Source of the DNA: Sipunculus nudus
Taxonomy: Eukaryota; Annelida; Sipuncula; Golfingiida; Sipunculidae
Reading direction: 5' to 3'
DNA length: 64,000 bases
Assembly: GCA_026874595.1 (NCBI GenBank)
Contig: CM049308.1
Location: 81,270,124 to 81,334,123 of the forward strand
Within the stretch, counting starts at the first letter, position 1; each line of letters opens with the position of its first letter. This document shows positions 50,991-63,590 of the stretch, in pieces. Position numbers and translations under genes: made by a program. The notes below the pieces were generated by a model. The model was given only the letters and a program-made list of their open reading frames with translations, did not search any database and was not told the origin of the DNA.

Positions 50991-52153
50991 TAGTCATCTG
51001 AGCTATAGTCGTGGTCCATTGTCCGTCCGTCCGTCTGTCCGTCCATCCGTAGATGTGGCACATTTTGAAACCGTAAGACCTAGGAATCCCAACTTTAGCC
51101 ACGGCACTTTTTCCTGTAAGTACTGTGGATTTAATTTTCACAGCATGTGCACATAAGAATTTAATCTGTTAAAATCTGAAATTTGAAAATAAAAGCTGCA
51201 AAATTAGGCTAGTTATTTTTTATTTTTTTAGAGGCTCTTGTTGTATTCCCTTACATTGTCAAGCAGTCCCTTTGGTTACTGTAGGTCATTCAGTGCAGCT
51301 CTCTATGCTCCCCAGGCTGTTGGCATAATGTTATGCAATCCCATCACCAGGGCAAGCCCTCTCTCCACTGAGTTGAGCTTGGTCTGGCTGTTTGCAGTTA
51401 ATACCATACCAAAGGTAGCCTTTTTCTCCCCCCCCACCCCGCCCCATTCTGTTGACAGACCTGTACTATGAACTAGATGAATCTTAAAATTAACATTTTT
51501 TTCAGCAACGAGCAGTAACAACAGAGACCCCTCCCCCCACCCACCCCTTCAATACACAGGACTAATAAACAAGATGAATCTTATAATTTTAAAGTTAAGT
51601 AAATTCTTTTTGATGAGACTTGGACAATTTTTATTTTTTCAAAGAAAAAAAATTAAGGAATTTAATCCTAATATTCCAAAGTGATAAAATATTAGGATCT
51701 AATGTTAGTGCTAACTGACAAGATTTAAGAAGATATATATACTTTGTAGCATTTCATTCATATCTATTAAAGTTGGCGGGGCCTAGGTGTGAATTACTAT
51801 GTTAACTTAGTATTAAAATTAGGAATATTGGTCAGACTTTGTGGGATTAATTTTTAACTCATATGGCCATATATTTAACTCTTGAAAACTCAATTACCTT
51901 CACACATTATTTGTTTATGAAATGTTACTTTTATGTAACACTTACCATAGGCCTATTTGTTCTCTTGGTGCATCACTAAATGGTTTAGCTCATGTCCATT
52001 ATTCTATAATTTACAGAGTTTCATTTTAGCAGGGCCATTCTCTCATAGCTTTTCTAATGATATATACATGAAAAACCAAAAGAAATAAAAATATTTTTCA
52101 GTTACTAATATTTTCCAAAATTCAGCTGAGCGATGTGACCCATGGGTCCCTTG
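50991..52153 (+). mobile_element. Element D3 (fused to A3)
   Basis: It begins mid-hairpin (agtcatctgagctatagtcg), which suggests recombination between the near-identical 5' hairpins of an A and a D element. It ends CAGCTGAGCG, GACCCATGGGTC (52137-52148), CCTTG. Internal similarity to D2 is high. Confidence 0.6.
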
Positions 52154-53284
52154 TTCTGTTTTTGAAACTTCAGGTGAAGCAGTCTGTATGTTAACACGGC
52201 ACAAATTCTAACTGTTATAATTAGAAACTTCTAACTCTACATTCGGGGAGGTCTCCTTAGAAACCTGAAATTAGGTCTTGATAATTTACATTTTGCTAAC
52301 TACAGGCTGAAAACATGATTTTGAGCACCCAGTCAGTCAGAAGGGGCACAAATTGTATCTGTTAGGCCAAAAAAATAAAAGGTATGGTTCTCAGGCACCG
52401 CGAGCGTCAATTTTAACCCCCTGCATCAAAATTTTTATTTTGATTTTTATCTTCAAAGAAGATATATAATCCAGTTTATATAGTGCTTTTACCTGTTTAG
52501 CAAAACAAATATTTATTTTCATGCTTTTCCGTGATCATATGACTTTTTTTATTGAAACATACAAAAAAAGGTCAAAAATAAAATACTGCACGCCCGTACT
52601 GGAAATCAGTGCCTGAGAGCCATACCTTTTATTTTTTTTTTTTGCCTTAGTTCTAGAATCTTCAAACTTGACGTTCAGGCAGGTCCTTGGTAAATCTCCA
52701 TAAAAACCTAAAATTAGGGCATGATGACCTATACATTGAGAACTATGGGCCAAAGACATGATTCTTAGCACCCTGAAAATCAGTTCTGCACAAAATGTAT
52801 TTGCAACCCTAGAATGTTTTAATGTAATATACAGGGAAGTCTTGGGCAACCTCCATGGAACCTCCATAAGGTCATGGTGACCTAAATTTGGGCGCTACTG
52901 GCCAAAACATCTTGGGCAATCTTCCTAGAAACCTGAAATTAGGTCATGGTGACATATATTACTGACCAAAAAAAATTTAAACACCCAGACAGTCAGACAG
53001 GGACAAAACTTTACCTAGAATATTTGGTCTTATCATCCAGGGAACCCCCTTCAAAATGTGCTTGGTCATTTTTAGCTCAGTTGACTGCATGCAAAAAGGC
53101 TGTATTTCATGGGAATGACTGGACATATTATCATGAAACCTTTTTCTTCTTGCTGATTTTTAAGAACTTTAATAACTACAGTTGAATGGAGATAGCACCT
53201 TCAAAATTTTCATTCCGATAATAAAATTCCTTTTGTGAATGTCTTCCTAGTCAGCTGAGCTTCATGACACATAGGTCATTTGTT
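52154..53284 (+). mobile_element. A-type remnants, 5'-truncated, with a short copy at the end
   Basis: A-type monomers (acggcacaaattctaa and relatives) run from here. A second start, tttttagctcagttgactgc (about 53069), precedes the 3' end gtcagctgagc, tgacacataggtca, TTTG. Confidence 0.45.
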
Positions 53285-53407
53285 CTCCTGTCTTTTGCCT
53301 TTGTGTGAATAAATATAAGTTACCCCTGACAGATAAAAATCCATGTCACTTAGTGCATCTGTTTAATAGTCTGACATTTAGTAATTGACTTAGGAGCCTG
53401 GGAACAG

Positions 53408-54027
53408 TTTTTAGCTTATCTGATTGAAAGTCATCTGAGCTATATCAATCACTCTTTGTCCAGTGTCCGTCTGACTGTCTGTCCATTAACTAGGCACAAA
53501 TCGTTACAGCTGGTTCTGGAATCTTCTGACTTCACATCTAGGGAGGTCCATGAAAAATCTTTTAAACCAAAAATTAGGTCTCTGTTAACCATATCCTTCA
53601 AGCAGTGGGGCTCCGAAGTATCAGAATAATTGAAAATTTTATACAAAAACTAAAGTATCTGAACAACTATAGCATTGATCACCATGATTCTTTGCATGGA
53701 TATTGATCATGGGGTGTTTCATCAGTGTCTGCAGACTGGTGGCCCTACCTGCATATAATGATTTTTTTTACAATTTTTTTCTCTGTTTCTGAGACCTTTG
53801 AGACGCAGTCATCTATTAACAGGGCACACATCGTAACTACTGGACCTAGAATCTTCTATCTTTACATGCAGGGAGGCCCATTAAAGTCTCCTTGGAAACC
53901 TGAAATGAAGTCCCAGTTACCCATATCCTCTGGATATGGGGATACCATCTAAAAAATTTCGCATTGATAAAATTCCATTTGTAAATGTTACCTAGTCAGC
54001 TGAGCGTCATGACCCCTTGGTCACTTG
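53408..54027 (+). mobile_element. Element A4
   Basis: It has the 5' hairpin-like tagcttatctgattgaaagt, two A monomers, and the 3' end GTCAGCTGAGCG, GACCCCTTGGTC, ACTTG. It is the shortest copy with both ends in the window (about 620 bases). Confidence 0.65.
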
Positions 54028-54175
54028 TTTAGCTCAATTGATTGAAAGTAATCTATAATGATCACTCTTTGTCAGTTGTCTGTCTGTCTGTAAATTGTAA
54101 CCGCTTGACTTGGAATCTTCTTAACATCGAAGGAGGTCCATTAAATATCTCCTTTGAAACCTTTGATGTAAATCT
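54028..54175 (+). mobile_element. Element A5, 5' fragment abutting A4
   Basis: It starts tttagctcaattgattgaaa directly after the terminal CTTG of A4, with no spacer. It fades after about 150 bases. Confidence 0.55.
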
Positions 54176-55548
54176 TTTGATTAAAATATAATTATTATAT
54201 TAAAAAATATATTTAATAACAAAATAAATACATCTGTGTGAATAATTTGATGTCATCTGAGCAAATAAGCTATAGATTCTAATGCAATTTAGAACTGTGA
54301 ATCAACTTAAATGATCATATATATTTTTTATACTGTTAAATGTGTAAATGTATAGTAAAATTAAAAACTTGAAAAAAAATTATGTAAAAATAATTAGGAT
54401 CTTATGCAAACATTTGTATAAAGCAAGTTCATGTTAGGAGATAATCTGTTAAAATCTGTAATATGAATATAAAATCTCAAAAATTAGGCCAGTTTTTGAA
54501 GTCTTTATTAAATGTCTATTTTATCATTTGCTTTTTCAGGCTTCAGACCACCCACTTTGGTCATCTAAAGCCCTGTATGGGTTACATATTATCTAGAAAT
54601 ATGAGACAAATTATTTGTAAATAAGGGTACAATTCAAAATTTTTAAGTCAGATTCAAGTAATGTTCAGTTTCAATTGTGCTTTAAAATATAAATATAAAC
54701 TTAAAAATGGATATGCATTTGTATGCATAATGTGAGATTACTGACAGAATTGGGAAAAATGATGATGCAGTGTAGCATTGTGAATCAACAATATATATTC
54801 AGATATCTATTTTATATGGTAAATGTATAAAATATAAAATTAACATAAAAAATTGATGTAATAAAAATTGTGGACCTAATGCAAATATTGTGTGATACAC
54901 AATACTAATAATATTCAAGTATATGATTACTATGTACAATCCAGGAATGAGTTATTGTAATATTAAAGTTACATGTGGGTTGATAGATCTATATAAGCTT
55001 ACTGACTGCTGCATCATTTTTACAGCCAGTTCACATGTATATTAATATAATCACTATTATTGGACCCAGGTCAGTATTACATAATTCATAATGTAAATCT
55101 AGAGACTTATCAAAATATATTTATTTATTTAATCAAAAATCCATTGTTAACCCATAATTTGATCTGAATCTTGTAATTTTCAAGTTATTAGCATTAATAT
55201 AAAATCAGTACCTCCATTTTTCCCAACAAGCGTATTTCACTTAATTATTAAAACCAATCCTATCAACCAACCATGGCCTATAATTAAAGATTTTATTTTT
55301 TTTTTCAATTTATTTATGCTATTTCATATAATTAAACCCATCATTAGGCATATTTTGATAAAATATAAGTCAATTGATGGGTAATTTAAAGTGCATTTAG
55401 AAAATTGAAATTTGATTCAAATTTCTTTTCAGATATTTATTGTTTTACAAATTTAAATAGTATATTTTATTACAAAATATATTTACATCTGCATCAGAAT
55501 GTGATGTTATATGACCTAATTAGCTTAAACTGTTTATGAATTTTATAA
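54176..55548. other. AT-rich stretch with faint D-like pieces
   Basis: Segments such as taaaatctgtaatatgaata and ccacccactttggtcat resemble the interior of D elements, so this may be an old degraded copy. No coding signal. Confidence 0.35.
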
Positions 55549-58118
55549 TTGTATCCACCAAAACAGAGTTTTGCGGATACTATGTTTTCTGCTGCACGCC
55601 GCCGCCGCTGCGTAGGTGTCCGGAGAACTCCTCTGTAACCACAGGGCAGAATTTTACGAAACCCGGGATTATGTTCGGGTCACATGTGAACTGCTGCGCC
55701 CCGATTTTGTTTTGACCTCTGACCTTTCCTCTGTGCTCTGCGTCCGTTTGTGGGTCTGTTTCCACACATAAACCCACATATCTCAGGAACCGTTTGACCG
55801 ATCAGGAAAATTTTTTTGCACAAATGTAGCCCTTGGAGAGCTTTATAACATACACAAAAAATGGTGGCGCCACCTGCAACCATGTTTGCACAGTGTCCAT
55901 CTGTTCGTCTGCCTTGGGTAAAAATCAGTCATATCTCTGCAGTGACAAGACTAATTCACCTGAAATTCGGCATGCGTATACATCCTGAATAGCTTTTCTG
56001 ATTTTATGACAGGTGGCGCCACCTACATTCACGTTTACGCTGCAGACATCCAAGCTCATATCTCGGGAACCGTTTCACCGATCAGGAACATTTTTTTGCA
56101 CAAATGTAGCCCTTGGAGAGCTTTATAACATACACAAAAATGGTGGCGCCACCTGCAACCATGTTTGCACAGTGTCCATCTGTTTGTCTGCCTTGGGTTA
56201 AAATCACTCATATCTCTGCAGTGACTAGACTAATTCACCTGAAATTCGGCATGCGTAAACATCCTGGATAGCTTTTCTGATTTTATGACAGGTGGCGCCA
56301 CCTACATTCACGTTTACGCTGCAGACATCCAAGCTCATATCTCGGGAACCGTTTCACCGATCAGGAACATTTTTTTGCACAAATGTAGCCCTTGGAGAGC
56401 TTTATAACATACACAAAAATGGTGGCGCCACCTGCAACCATGTTTGCACAGTGTCCATCTGTTTGTCTGCCTTGGGTTAAAATCACTCATATCTCTGCAG
56501 TGACTAGACTAATTCACCTGAAATTCGGCATGCGTAAACATCCTGGATAGCTTTTCTGATTTTATGACAGGTGGCGCCACCTACATTCACGTTTACGCTG
56601 CAGACATCCAAGCTCATATCTCGGGAACCATTTGACCGATCAGGAAAAATTTTTTGCACAAATGTAGCCCTTGGAGAGCTTTATAACATACACAAAAAAT
56701 GGTGGCGCCACCTGCAACCATGTTTGCACAGTGTCCATCTGTTTGTCTGCCTTTGGTTAAAATCACTCATATCTCTGCAGTGACTTGACTAATTCACCTG
56801 AAATTCGACATGCGTAAACATCCTGGATAGCTTTTCTGATTTTATGACAGGTGGCGCCACCTACATTCACGTTTACGCTGCAGACATCCAAGCTCATATC
56901 TCGGGAACCGTTTCACCGATCAGGAACATTTTTTTGCACAAATGTAGCCCTTGGAGAGCTTTATAACATACACAAAAATGGTGGCGCCACCTGCAACCAT
57001 GTTTGCACAGTGTCCATCTGTTTGTCTGCCTTGGGTTAAAATCACTCATATCTCTGCAGTGACTAGACTAATTCACCTGAAATTCGGCATGCGTAAACAT
57101 CCTGGATAGCTTTTCTGATTTTATGACAGGTGGCGCCACCTACATTCATGTTTACGCTGCAGACATCCAAGCTCATATCTCGGGAACCATTTGACCGATC
57201 AGGAAAAATTTTTTGCACAAATGTAGCCCTTGGAGAGCTTTATAACATACACAAAAAATGGTGGCGCCACCTGCAACCATGTTTGCACAGTGTCCATCTG
57301 TTCGTCTGCCTTGGGTTAAAATCACTCATATCTCTGCAGTGACTTGACTAATTCACCTGAAATTCGACATGCGTATAAATCCTGGATAGCTTTTCTGATT
57401 TTATGACAGGTGGCGCCACCTACATTCATGTTTACGCTGCAGACATCCAAGCTCATATCTCGGGAACTGTATGACCGATTGGGCCAAAATTTTGCTTGTG
57501 TATAGATCTCACATAGCTCTTCATCATACACAAAACTGGTGGCGCCACCTGCAGCCATTTTTGCACAGCTCCTGTCTGTTTGTCTGCCATGGGATAAAAT
57601 CACTCATATCTCAGCAGTGGTTTGACATATCTGCCTAAAATTTTGCAGGTTTATACATCCCCGACAGCTCTCTTGATTTTATGACAGGTGGCACCACCTG
57701 CATTCTAGTTTATGCAGCAGACATCCAAGCTCATATCTTGGGAACCGTTTGACTGATTGGGCCAAAGTTTTGCATGTGTATAGTTCTCAGATAGATCTTT
57801 ATCATACACAAAACTTGTGGCGTCACCTGCAACCATTTTTGCTCAGCGTCCATCTGTTTGTCAGCCACGGGCTAAAATCACTCATATACATGTAGTGGTT
57901 TGACTTATCTGCCTTAAATTTTGCATATGTATACAAATTGGACGGCTTTCTGGAGTTTGTGGTAGGGGGGGCAACCTACATACACAATTTGGCTGCAGAC
58001 ATCCATGCTAATATGCAACACTCTATTTCCCTTGCCACTCAATCCATGCCTCACTTCACCCGTTCCACTCTGATTTAGGCGGATACACATAGTCGTTTGT
58101 CCACTACCCGTATTCTAG
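55549..58118 (+). mobile_element. Element B6, longest B copy
   Basis: The 5' hairpin is GTATCCACCAAAAC-aga-GTTTTGCGGATAC. The 3' end has GGCGGATAC, the hairpin around agtcgtttgtccact, then TATTCTAG. It holds the 279-bp array listed separately, plus two more diverged units. Confidence 0.75.
55775..57470 (+). repeat. 279-bp tandem array with a higher-order dimer
   Basis: Landmarks recur at 56013, 56292, 56571, 56851 and 57130. Variant types read a-a-b-a-b (for example gtttcaccgatcaggaaca versus atttgaccgatcaggaaaa). The last four units therefore form two nearly identical ~559-bp dimers. Each unit has two GGTGGCGCCACC palindromes about 140 bases apart. Confidence 0.8.
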
Positions 58119-58245
58119 TTGTCATTCAACTTAAATATGCAATAATATAAAATTTTATATATATAGAGTAACATTAATTAAGTTTACCCATCATGAAGTC
58201 CTCCTACTTATGGAGTGGAAACTTTTTGGCAACAGTGATCATTAT

Positions 58246-58408
58246 TAGCGAACCTGTGAGCTTATGTGATGTCACAGCATGGTCCATCAGCCCTTATCTG
58301 TCGTCCTTACATTAACCCATGCTATTTCAAAAACACAGGAACTAGCATCACCATTTTTATGTTATTTATCAGTCATCTTAAAAACAGTATTGAATTTTGC
58401 TTTTTTTT
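58246..58408 (+). mobile_element. Element E5, 5' part (interrupted by D4)
   Basis: It starts ttagcgaacctgtgagctta and runs to gaattttgctttttt. The matching continuation tgctaactgcattgactta resumes at about 60890. Confidence 0.6.
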
Positions 58409-60889
58409 AGCTCAGCTGACTATAAGTCATCTGAGCTATAGTCGTGGTCCATTGTCCTTCGTCCATCCGTCCATCTGTCTGTAGATGTGGCACGTTTTGA
58501 AACAGTAAGACCTAGGAATCCAAAATTTGGCGTAATGTTAGATGTCCCCAAGATCTCCTACCAAGCCGAAAACTGGGTCTTTGCGACTTCGTTCCTTTGA
58601 GAAATTAAGGAAAAACCTCAATTTTTTATTAAAGACCTATTTTCACACTTCAGGACTGCCTAATATCAAAACCACTCATCTGTTTTTCCTCATATTTACC
58701 ATAAATATTCCTCTATATAGTTCCTATGTACATGACAGAAATTAGGTCTGTATTTTTTAATTTAAAAATGTTATGGGCCCAAACATAATGCATTTTGTAA
58801 ATAATCAGGAAAGAAATTTGATCACTTAACACAAAACTTGTTGAAGCTAAGCATTTTTTTTCCAGTAATATAATTTTTATTAATCAAAATTAAATTGTAT
58901 ACCCAAAATTAGATCACAATCTTTTAAATTTTTTTAAATATTAGCAAAAATAAAAAATTGGTACCTTAAATTTTGCCCAACTTTCACCATGGCACATTTT
59001 TTTCCTGTAACTGCTGTGGATTTAATTTTCAAAGCATGTTTTTGTTAGCATTTCAACTGTTAACACCAAAAATTTGAAGCCAGTTGATCAAAAACTGTAG
59101 ATTTTATTCAAGTTTTCAAGCAACATGTCACATATTGTTTACATCAAGCTAGTGTTATGCAGTTTGCTAGAGCTCAGCTCCCCAGCTTCAGCTCTAAGTT
59201 CCTTAAATTTTGCATACAGTTAGATGACTCCAAAATCCACTACCATGCCAAGCATTTGGTCACTAGGACTTAATTCCTGCAAGATATTAATGAAAAACTT
59301 CATTTTTCCATTAAAAACCCATTGTTACACTTTAAGACTGCCTAATATCAAAACCACTGATCTGACTTTGATCATATATAATATACATATTTTTCTATAC
59401 ATTTGCTATGCACATACCAGAAATTATTAAATTATTTAATCAAGATTCAGTTGAATACCCAAAATTAGTTCTGAATTTTTCAAATTTTATAAGTTATTAG
59501 TATAAAATATAAAATTAGAACCTTAAATTTTGCCAACTTTGACCATGGCACGTTTGATTCCTGAGAGCAATGTTGATATAATTTTCATATCATGCACACA
59601 TTAGGATTTCATCTTTGTAGTTTAGAAAGCTGAAAGAAATTGGCAAAAATTGTAGTTTTTCTTAATGATTTTATGAGACCACGTCAGACCCAGGCCCTAC
59701 CCAGCCCCTCTTCAGTCACCTGTATGTTGACCTTGTTGACCTTTCAGCAAATTATGCACGCTTGAGGCGAGGCATACACTGGGGCAGCCAGGCAGCTAAT
59801 GCCCAGCCAACCCAACTCATCTAGTAATTGTTTTGAAAAACAACATATCAAATAAACAAAAAATTTGTAAATTTTTATTGGTTTTTAATAACAAATTAAA
59901 GAAAAATTAATAGAAAAGGAATTTGTTAGTTGATGAGTAACAGGAAATTAACTTGCAGTTACTGATGATGTAAGAATCTTGTATGGATGGATAGAATGTC
60001 AATGTCAGTGTTATTCCAAATAACACCATGCAGTCACCTATGGTATTTTTCAGTTAAATTTAATGATAAAAAAATAAATCATATTATTCATTACTAATCA
60101 TTAGGGATCATATGAAGGAAATTAATGATAGACAAAGATGCAGTTGATAATATTAATCTCAATTCCCACTGTGTCTAGTGTGTAGATTGATGTGAAAGTA
60201 GTCCAAAGTGAATTTTATTATTACATTTATTTTTTTATTATTATAAATAAAAGCCATAAAACCAGGTACTTATGATCATTATTTAAATTTGTGAATTTTG
60301 TATAATCTGGATTCTCAACATCATTGTTTGGCTAAAACTGAAGAAATACTAGACATGGTTCAAATGCTTTGTAAATGTATTTGAATACGAATATGAATAT
60401 GTACTGCATTAAAAAATTTTATTGCATAAGAATGGAAATTCAGGTAAAAGTGAAAATATTTGAATACCAGTGAAGATACTTTCAAAATGTATTCATGAAT
60501 GCATTCATGAATATATTCTATAATATTATTTTAATAATCATTTCAGTTATATTTTATTTTAAAAAATCATGATTTTCTAATATTTTTTTAAATAAAAATT
60601 ATATTGGCACAATATTTGTTATAAGATTTTAAGAAATGTGCTGCTTATAAGTTATATGGCCAAGTCAAAATCTGTGTGACAATAGCACTCCATTTGTTAA
60701 TATAATTAATGAAATCAATCCTCTTCCCTGTCTCAAAAGATACAATCAAAATCATACATAAGCTAAACACAAACAACTCATAATAAAGCTTATATTTATT
60801 ACCACACAAAACCAGCATGTGCCTCATTCCCAAATCATATTTTTTATAATATATAACAGCTGAGCGCCAATACCCATGGGTCCCGTGTT
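58403..60889 (+). mobile_element. Element D4 inserted in E5
   Basis: The 5' hairpin is AGCTCAGCTGAC-tataa-GTCATCTGAGCT. The 3' end has CAGCTGAGCG, tACCCATGGGTc and CCGTG with T following. Two D monomers are present (58490 and about 59200), the second much more diverged. A long AT-rich segment (59600-60840) lies inside and may hold other insertions. Confidence 0.6.
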
Positions 60890-61442
60890 TTGCTAACTGC
60901 ATTGACTTAAATTTTATGGGGAATAGCCAAAACCTTTAAAAAATTCTTCTCCAAAACCATCGGGCAAAATTGTTCAATATTTTACAGAAATAAACCCTGA
61001 AACATTCTTTCTCATGTTTATTCGAATATTATCAGTTTGGTGAATTTCGGGCGAGTTACGGTACACCTAGTCAGTTGCATTACAATGTTCGAAACGGCTG
61101 TAGCTATCATCATGAAATTTTAGGCAAATCTTGGTCACATAAGTCATATTTAAAATTGAGGTATTGGTGGTGCCACCTGTATTGACCTTTTCAGTATATA
61201 AACCCATAATTTCTGAGGAATAGCAGAAGCTATCATCCCCAAATTTCATACAAAAAAACAGTCACATGTCAAATTTTGTGGAATTGAGCTTTTTGTGGCA
61301 CCCGCTTCATCATCTTATATTTAAAGGGTCAAAAGCTAAAAAATTTTTGAAAAACTTCTCCAAAATCATACAACCTAACTTTTCCATATATCACACAGAA
61401 ATGAATCGAGAGATGAGCTCTCTCAAGTTTGTTCAAATGTCA

Positions 61443-61526
<84 letters not shown>

Positions 61527-62037
61527 TGACATAAAAATCTCAGAAATGACAGGAGCTAGCATTACCTAGTTTTGTGCAAATGTTGGTTACATGACTCATA
61601 TTTGAACATGAGATTTTTGTCACTCCACCTACATCGACCTGCGTTTTACGGTCAAAGACCTTGTAATGTTAGCCTCTTTCAGCTTAAAAATGTTTTATGA
61701 TGAAACTCTCAAGCTGAATAGTAAGCCTATATCAAACTGAGGCACAAAAACAAACTTGGCACTCAAGCTGTTTCCACAATGCTCTTTGACAACATTAAAA
61801 CTGGTGACTGTGACACATGTTGAACTACAGGGTATGATCAGCTGAATTGTAGTTCATCTTCTTTGGGATTTCTTTCGAACGTGATAACTTATATTTTTTC
61901 CTCAAATTTGATATACAAGATCTTCTCAAACTCCTCCAAGGTCTCAGAGGAGTTTGAAAACTGGTAACCTAGACCTTGATCTTGTTCTTGTGCGCCTGTA
62001 TCTAGACCAGTCATGCATTGATTCAGTATTCACATGT
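60890..62037 (+). mobile_element. Element E5, continuation
   Basis: E-type units (ggtattggtggtgccacctg, tcagaaatgacaggagctag) run on, but no E 3' end is seen before B7. Confidence 0.5.
61444..61523. repeat. (TA)n microsatellite, about 80 bases
   Basis: A pure TA run inside E5; it produces a meaningless repeated I-Y reading frame. Confidence 0.92.
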
Positions 62038-62039
62038 AA

Positions 62040-62921
62040 TTGTATCCGCAAAACTCTGTTTTCAGCCCCCCACTGCTGCCGCAGTAGGTGTCCGGAGAAC
62101 TCCTCCATAACCGCTGGGCGGAATTTTACGAAACCCGGGATTATGTTCGGGTCACATGTGAACTGCTGCACCCCGATTTTGTTTTGACCTCAGACCTTTC
62201 TTCTGCACTCTGCGTCCGTTTGTGTGTCTGTTTCCACACATAAACCCACATATCTCGGGAACCGTTTGACGGATCAGGAAAATTTTTTGCACAAATGTAG
62301 CCCTTGGAGAGCTTTATAACATACACAAAAAATGGTGGTGCCACCTGCAACCATGTTTGCACAGTGTCCATCTGTTCGTCTGCCTTGGGTTAAAATCACT
62401 CATATCTCTGCAGTGATTTGATTAATTCACCTGAAATTCGGAATGCCTATACATCCCCGACAGCTCCCTTGATTTTTATGACAGGTGGCGCCACCTGCAT
62501 TCTAGTTTATGCAGCAGACATCCAAGCTCATATCTTGGGAACCGTTTGACCGATTGGGCCAAAGTTTAGCATGTGTATAGTTCTCACATAGCTCTTTATC
62601 ATACACAAAACTGGTGGCGCCACCTTCAACCATTTTTGCACAGCGTCCATCTGTTTGTCTGCCACGGGCTAAAATCACTCATAAACATGTAGTGGTTTGA
62701 CTTATCTGCCTCAAATTTTGCATATGTATACAACTTGGACGGCTTTCTGGATTTTGTGGAAGGTGGCGCAACCTACATACACCAATTGGCTGCAGACATC
62801 CATGCTAATATGCAACACTTCACTCTATTTCCCCTTGCCACTCAATCCATGCCTCACTTCACCCGTTCCACTCTGATTTAGGCGGATACACGTAGTCGCT
62901 TGTCGACTACCCGTATTCTAG
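62040..62921 (+). mobile_element. Element B7
   Basis: It starts TTGTATCCGCAAAACTCTGT, so the 5' hairpin is shortened by a deletion of its second arm. It ends GGCGGATAC, GTAGTCGCTTGTCGACTAC and TATTCTAG. The perfect 16-bp palindrome CAGGTGGCGCCACCTG is at 62482-62497. Confidence 0.7.
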
Positions 62922-63452
62922 TTCATCAAGGTAGAACCCTCTCAACTTTGATGTAAGAAAGTCACAGGTCCACATCACATGTGTAGTTAATAACATTAAT
63001 TTGGCTTTCAAGTTCAGATGATAAAACTCCTACTGTGTTTGTTTGGCTTAAATGTCATGGTAGTAAGCTGAAAATCATGACATAACTGTCTCTTGTTTTA
63101 TAATATTAATTAAAGTTTTATTTTTATTTTTTTTTAACAGTAAAAATTGTAATGACCTTTTGTTGGTCATCCAGTTAATCTGTCATTAAATAGGTAAGAG
63201 CCTTTATTTATCAAGCAGAGTTTCAATTTGATTAAGATAAACTTTTATCAAATATGAAGTCTATTCAGATATTTCAGAATAGGAACTCGGTTTAACATAA
63301 TAAAACTCTACAAATTCAAGATTTTCCTCCATCATTGCATAGATGTCCTTGAAGTGTATTATCATGTTTTTATCAAGTTGACATCGGCAAGATGTTGTCT
63401 GGGTGTATTTGTCGAGGGAAGAACGAAAATCTGGAAAGATCAAAACGAGAAT
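62922..63452. other. No feature seen
   Basis: AT-rich spacer between B7 and the minisatellite. Confidence 0.5.
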
Positions 63453-63590
63453 TCTCATTTAACCTTGGAAGAATGAGCATTCTCGTTTTCCCAGGAAAAA
63501 TGGGAATCATTTCCTACCACGTGATTCTCATTTTGCCTGGGACAATTGAGAATTCTGGTTTTTCCTGGGAAGAATGGGAATTCTCATTCT
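63453..63590. repeat. Minisatellite, about five units of 28-30 bp
   Basis: The unit is approximately attctcattttncctgg followed by gaanaatgggaa. Each unit is partly self-complementary (ATTCTC...GAGAAT). Confidence 0.7.

Noticed and set aside
56013-57342. Repeated open frames of 62-70 codons with near-identical proteins
   Set aside because: They are readings of the 279-bp repeat unit, whose length happens to divide by three; both strands are equally open and no start context or codon signal is present.
55775-57470. CRISPR-like regular palindromic repeats
   Set aside because: The whole 279-bp unit is repeated with no unique spacers, and the DNA is eukaryotic.
61266-61529. Open frame ending in repeated I-Y
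   Set aside because: It is a TA microsatellite read as protein.
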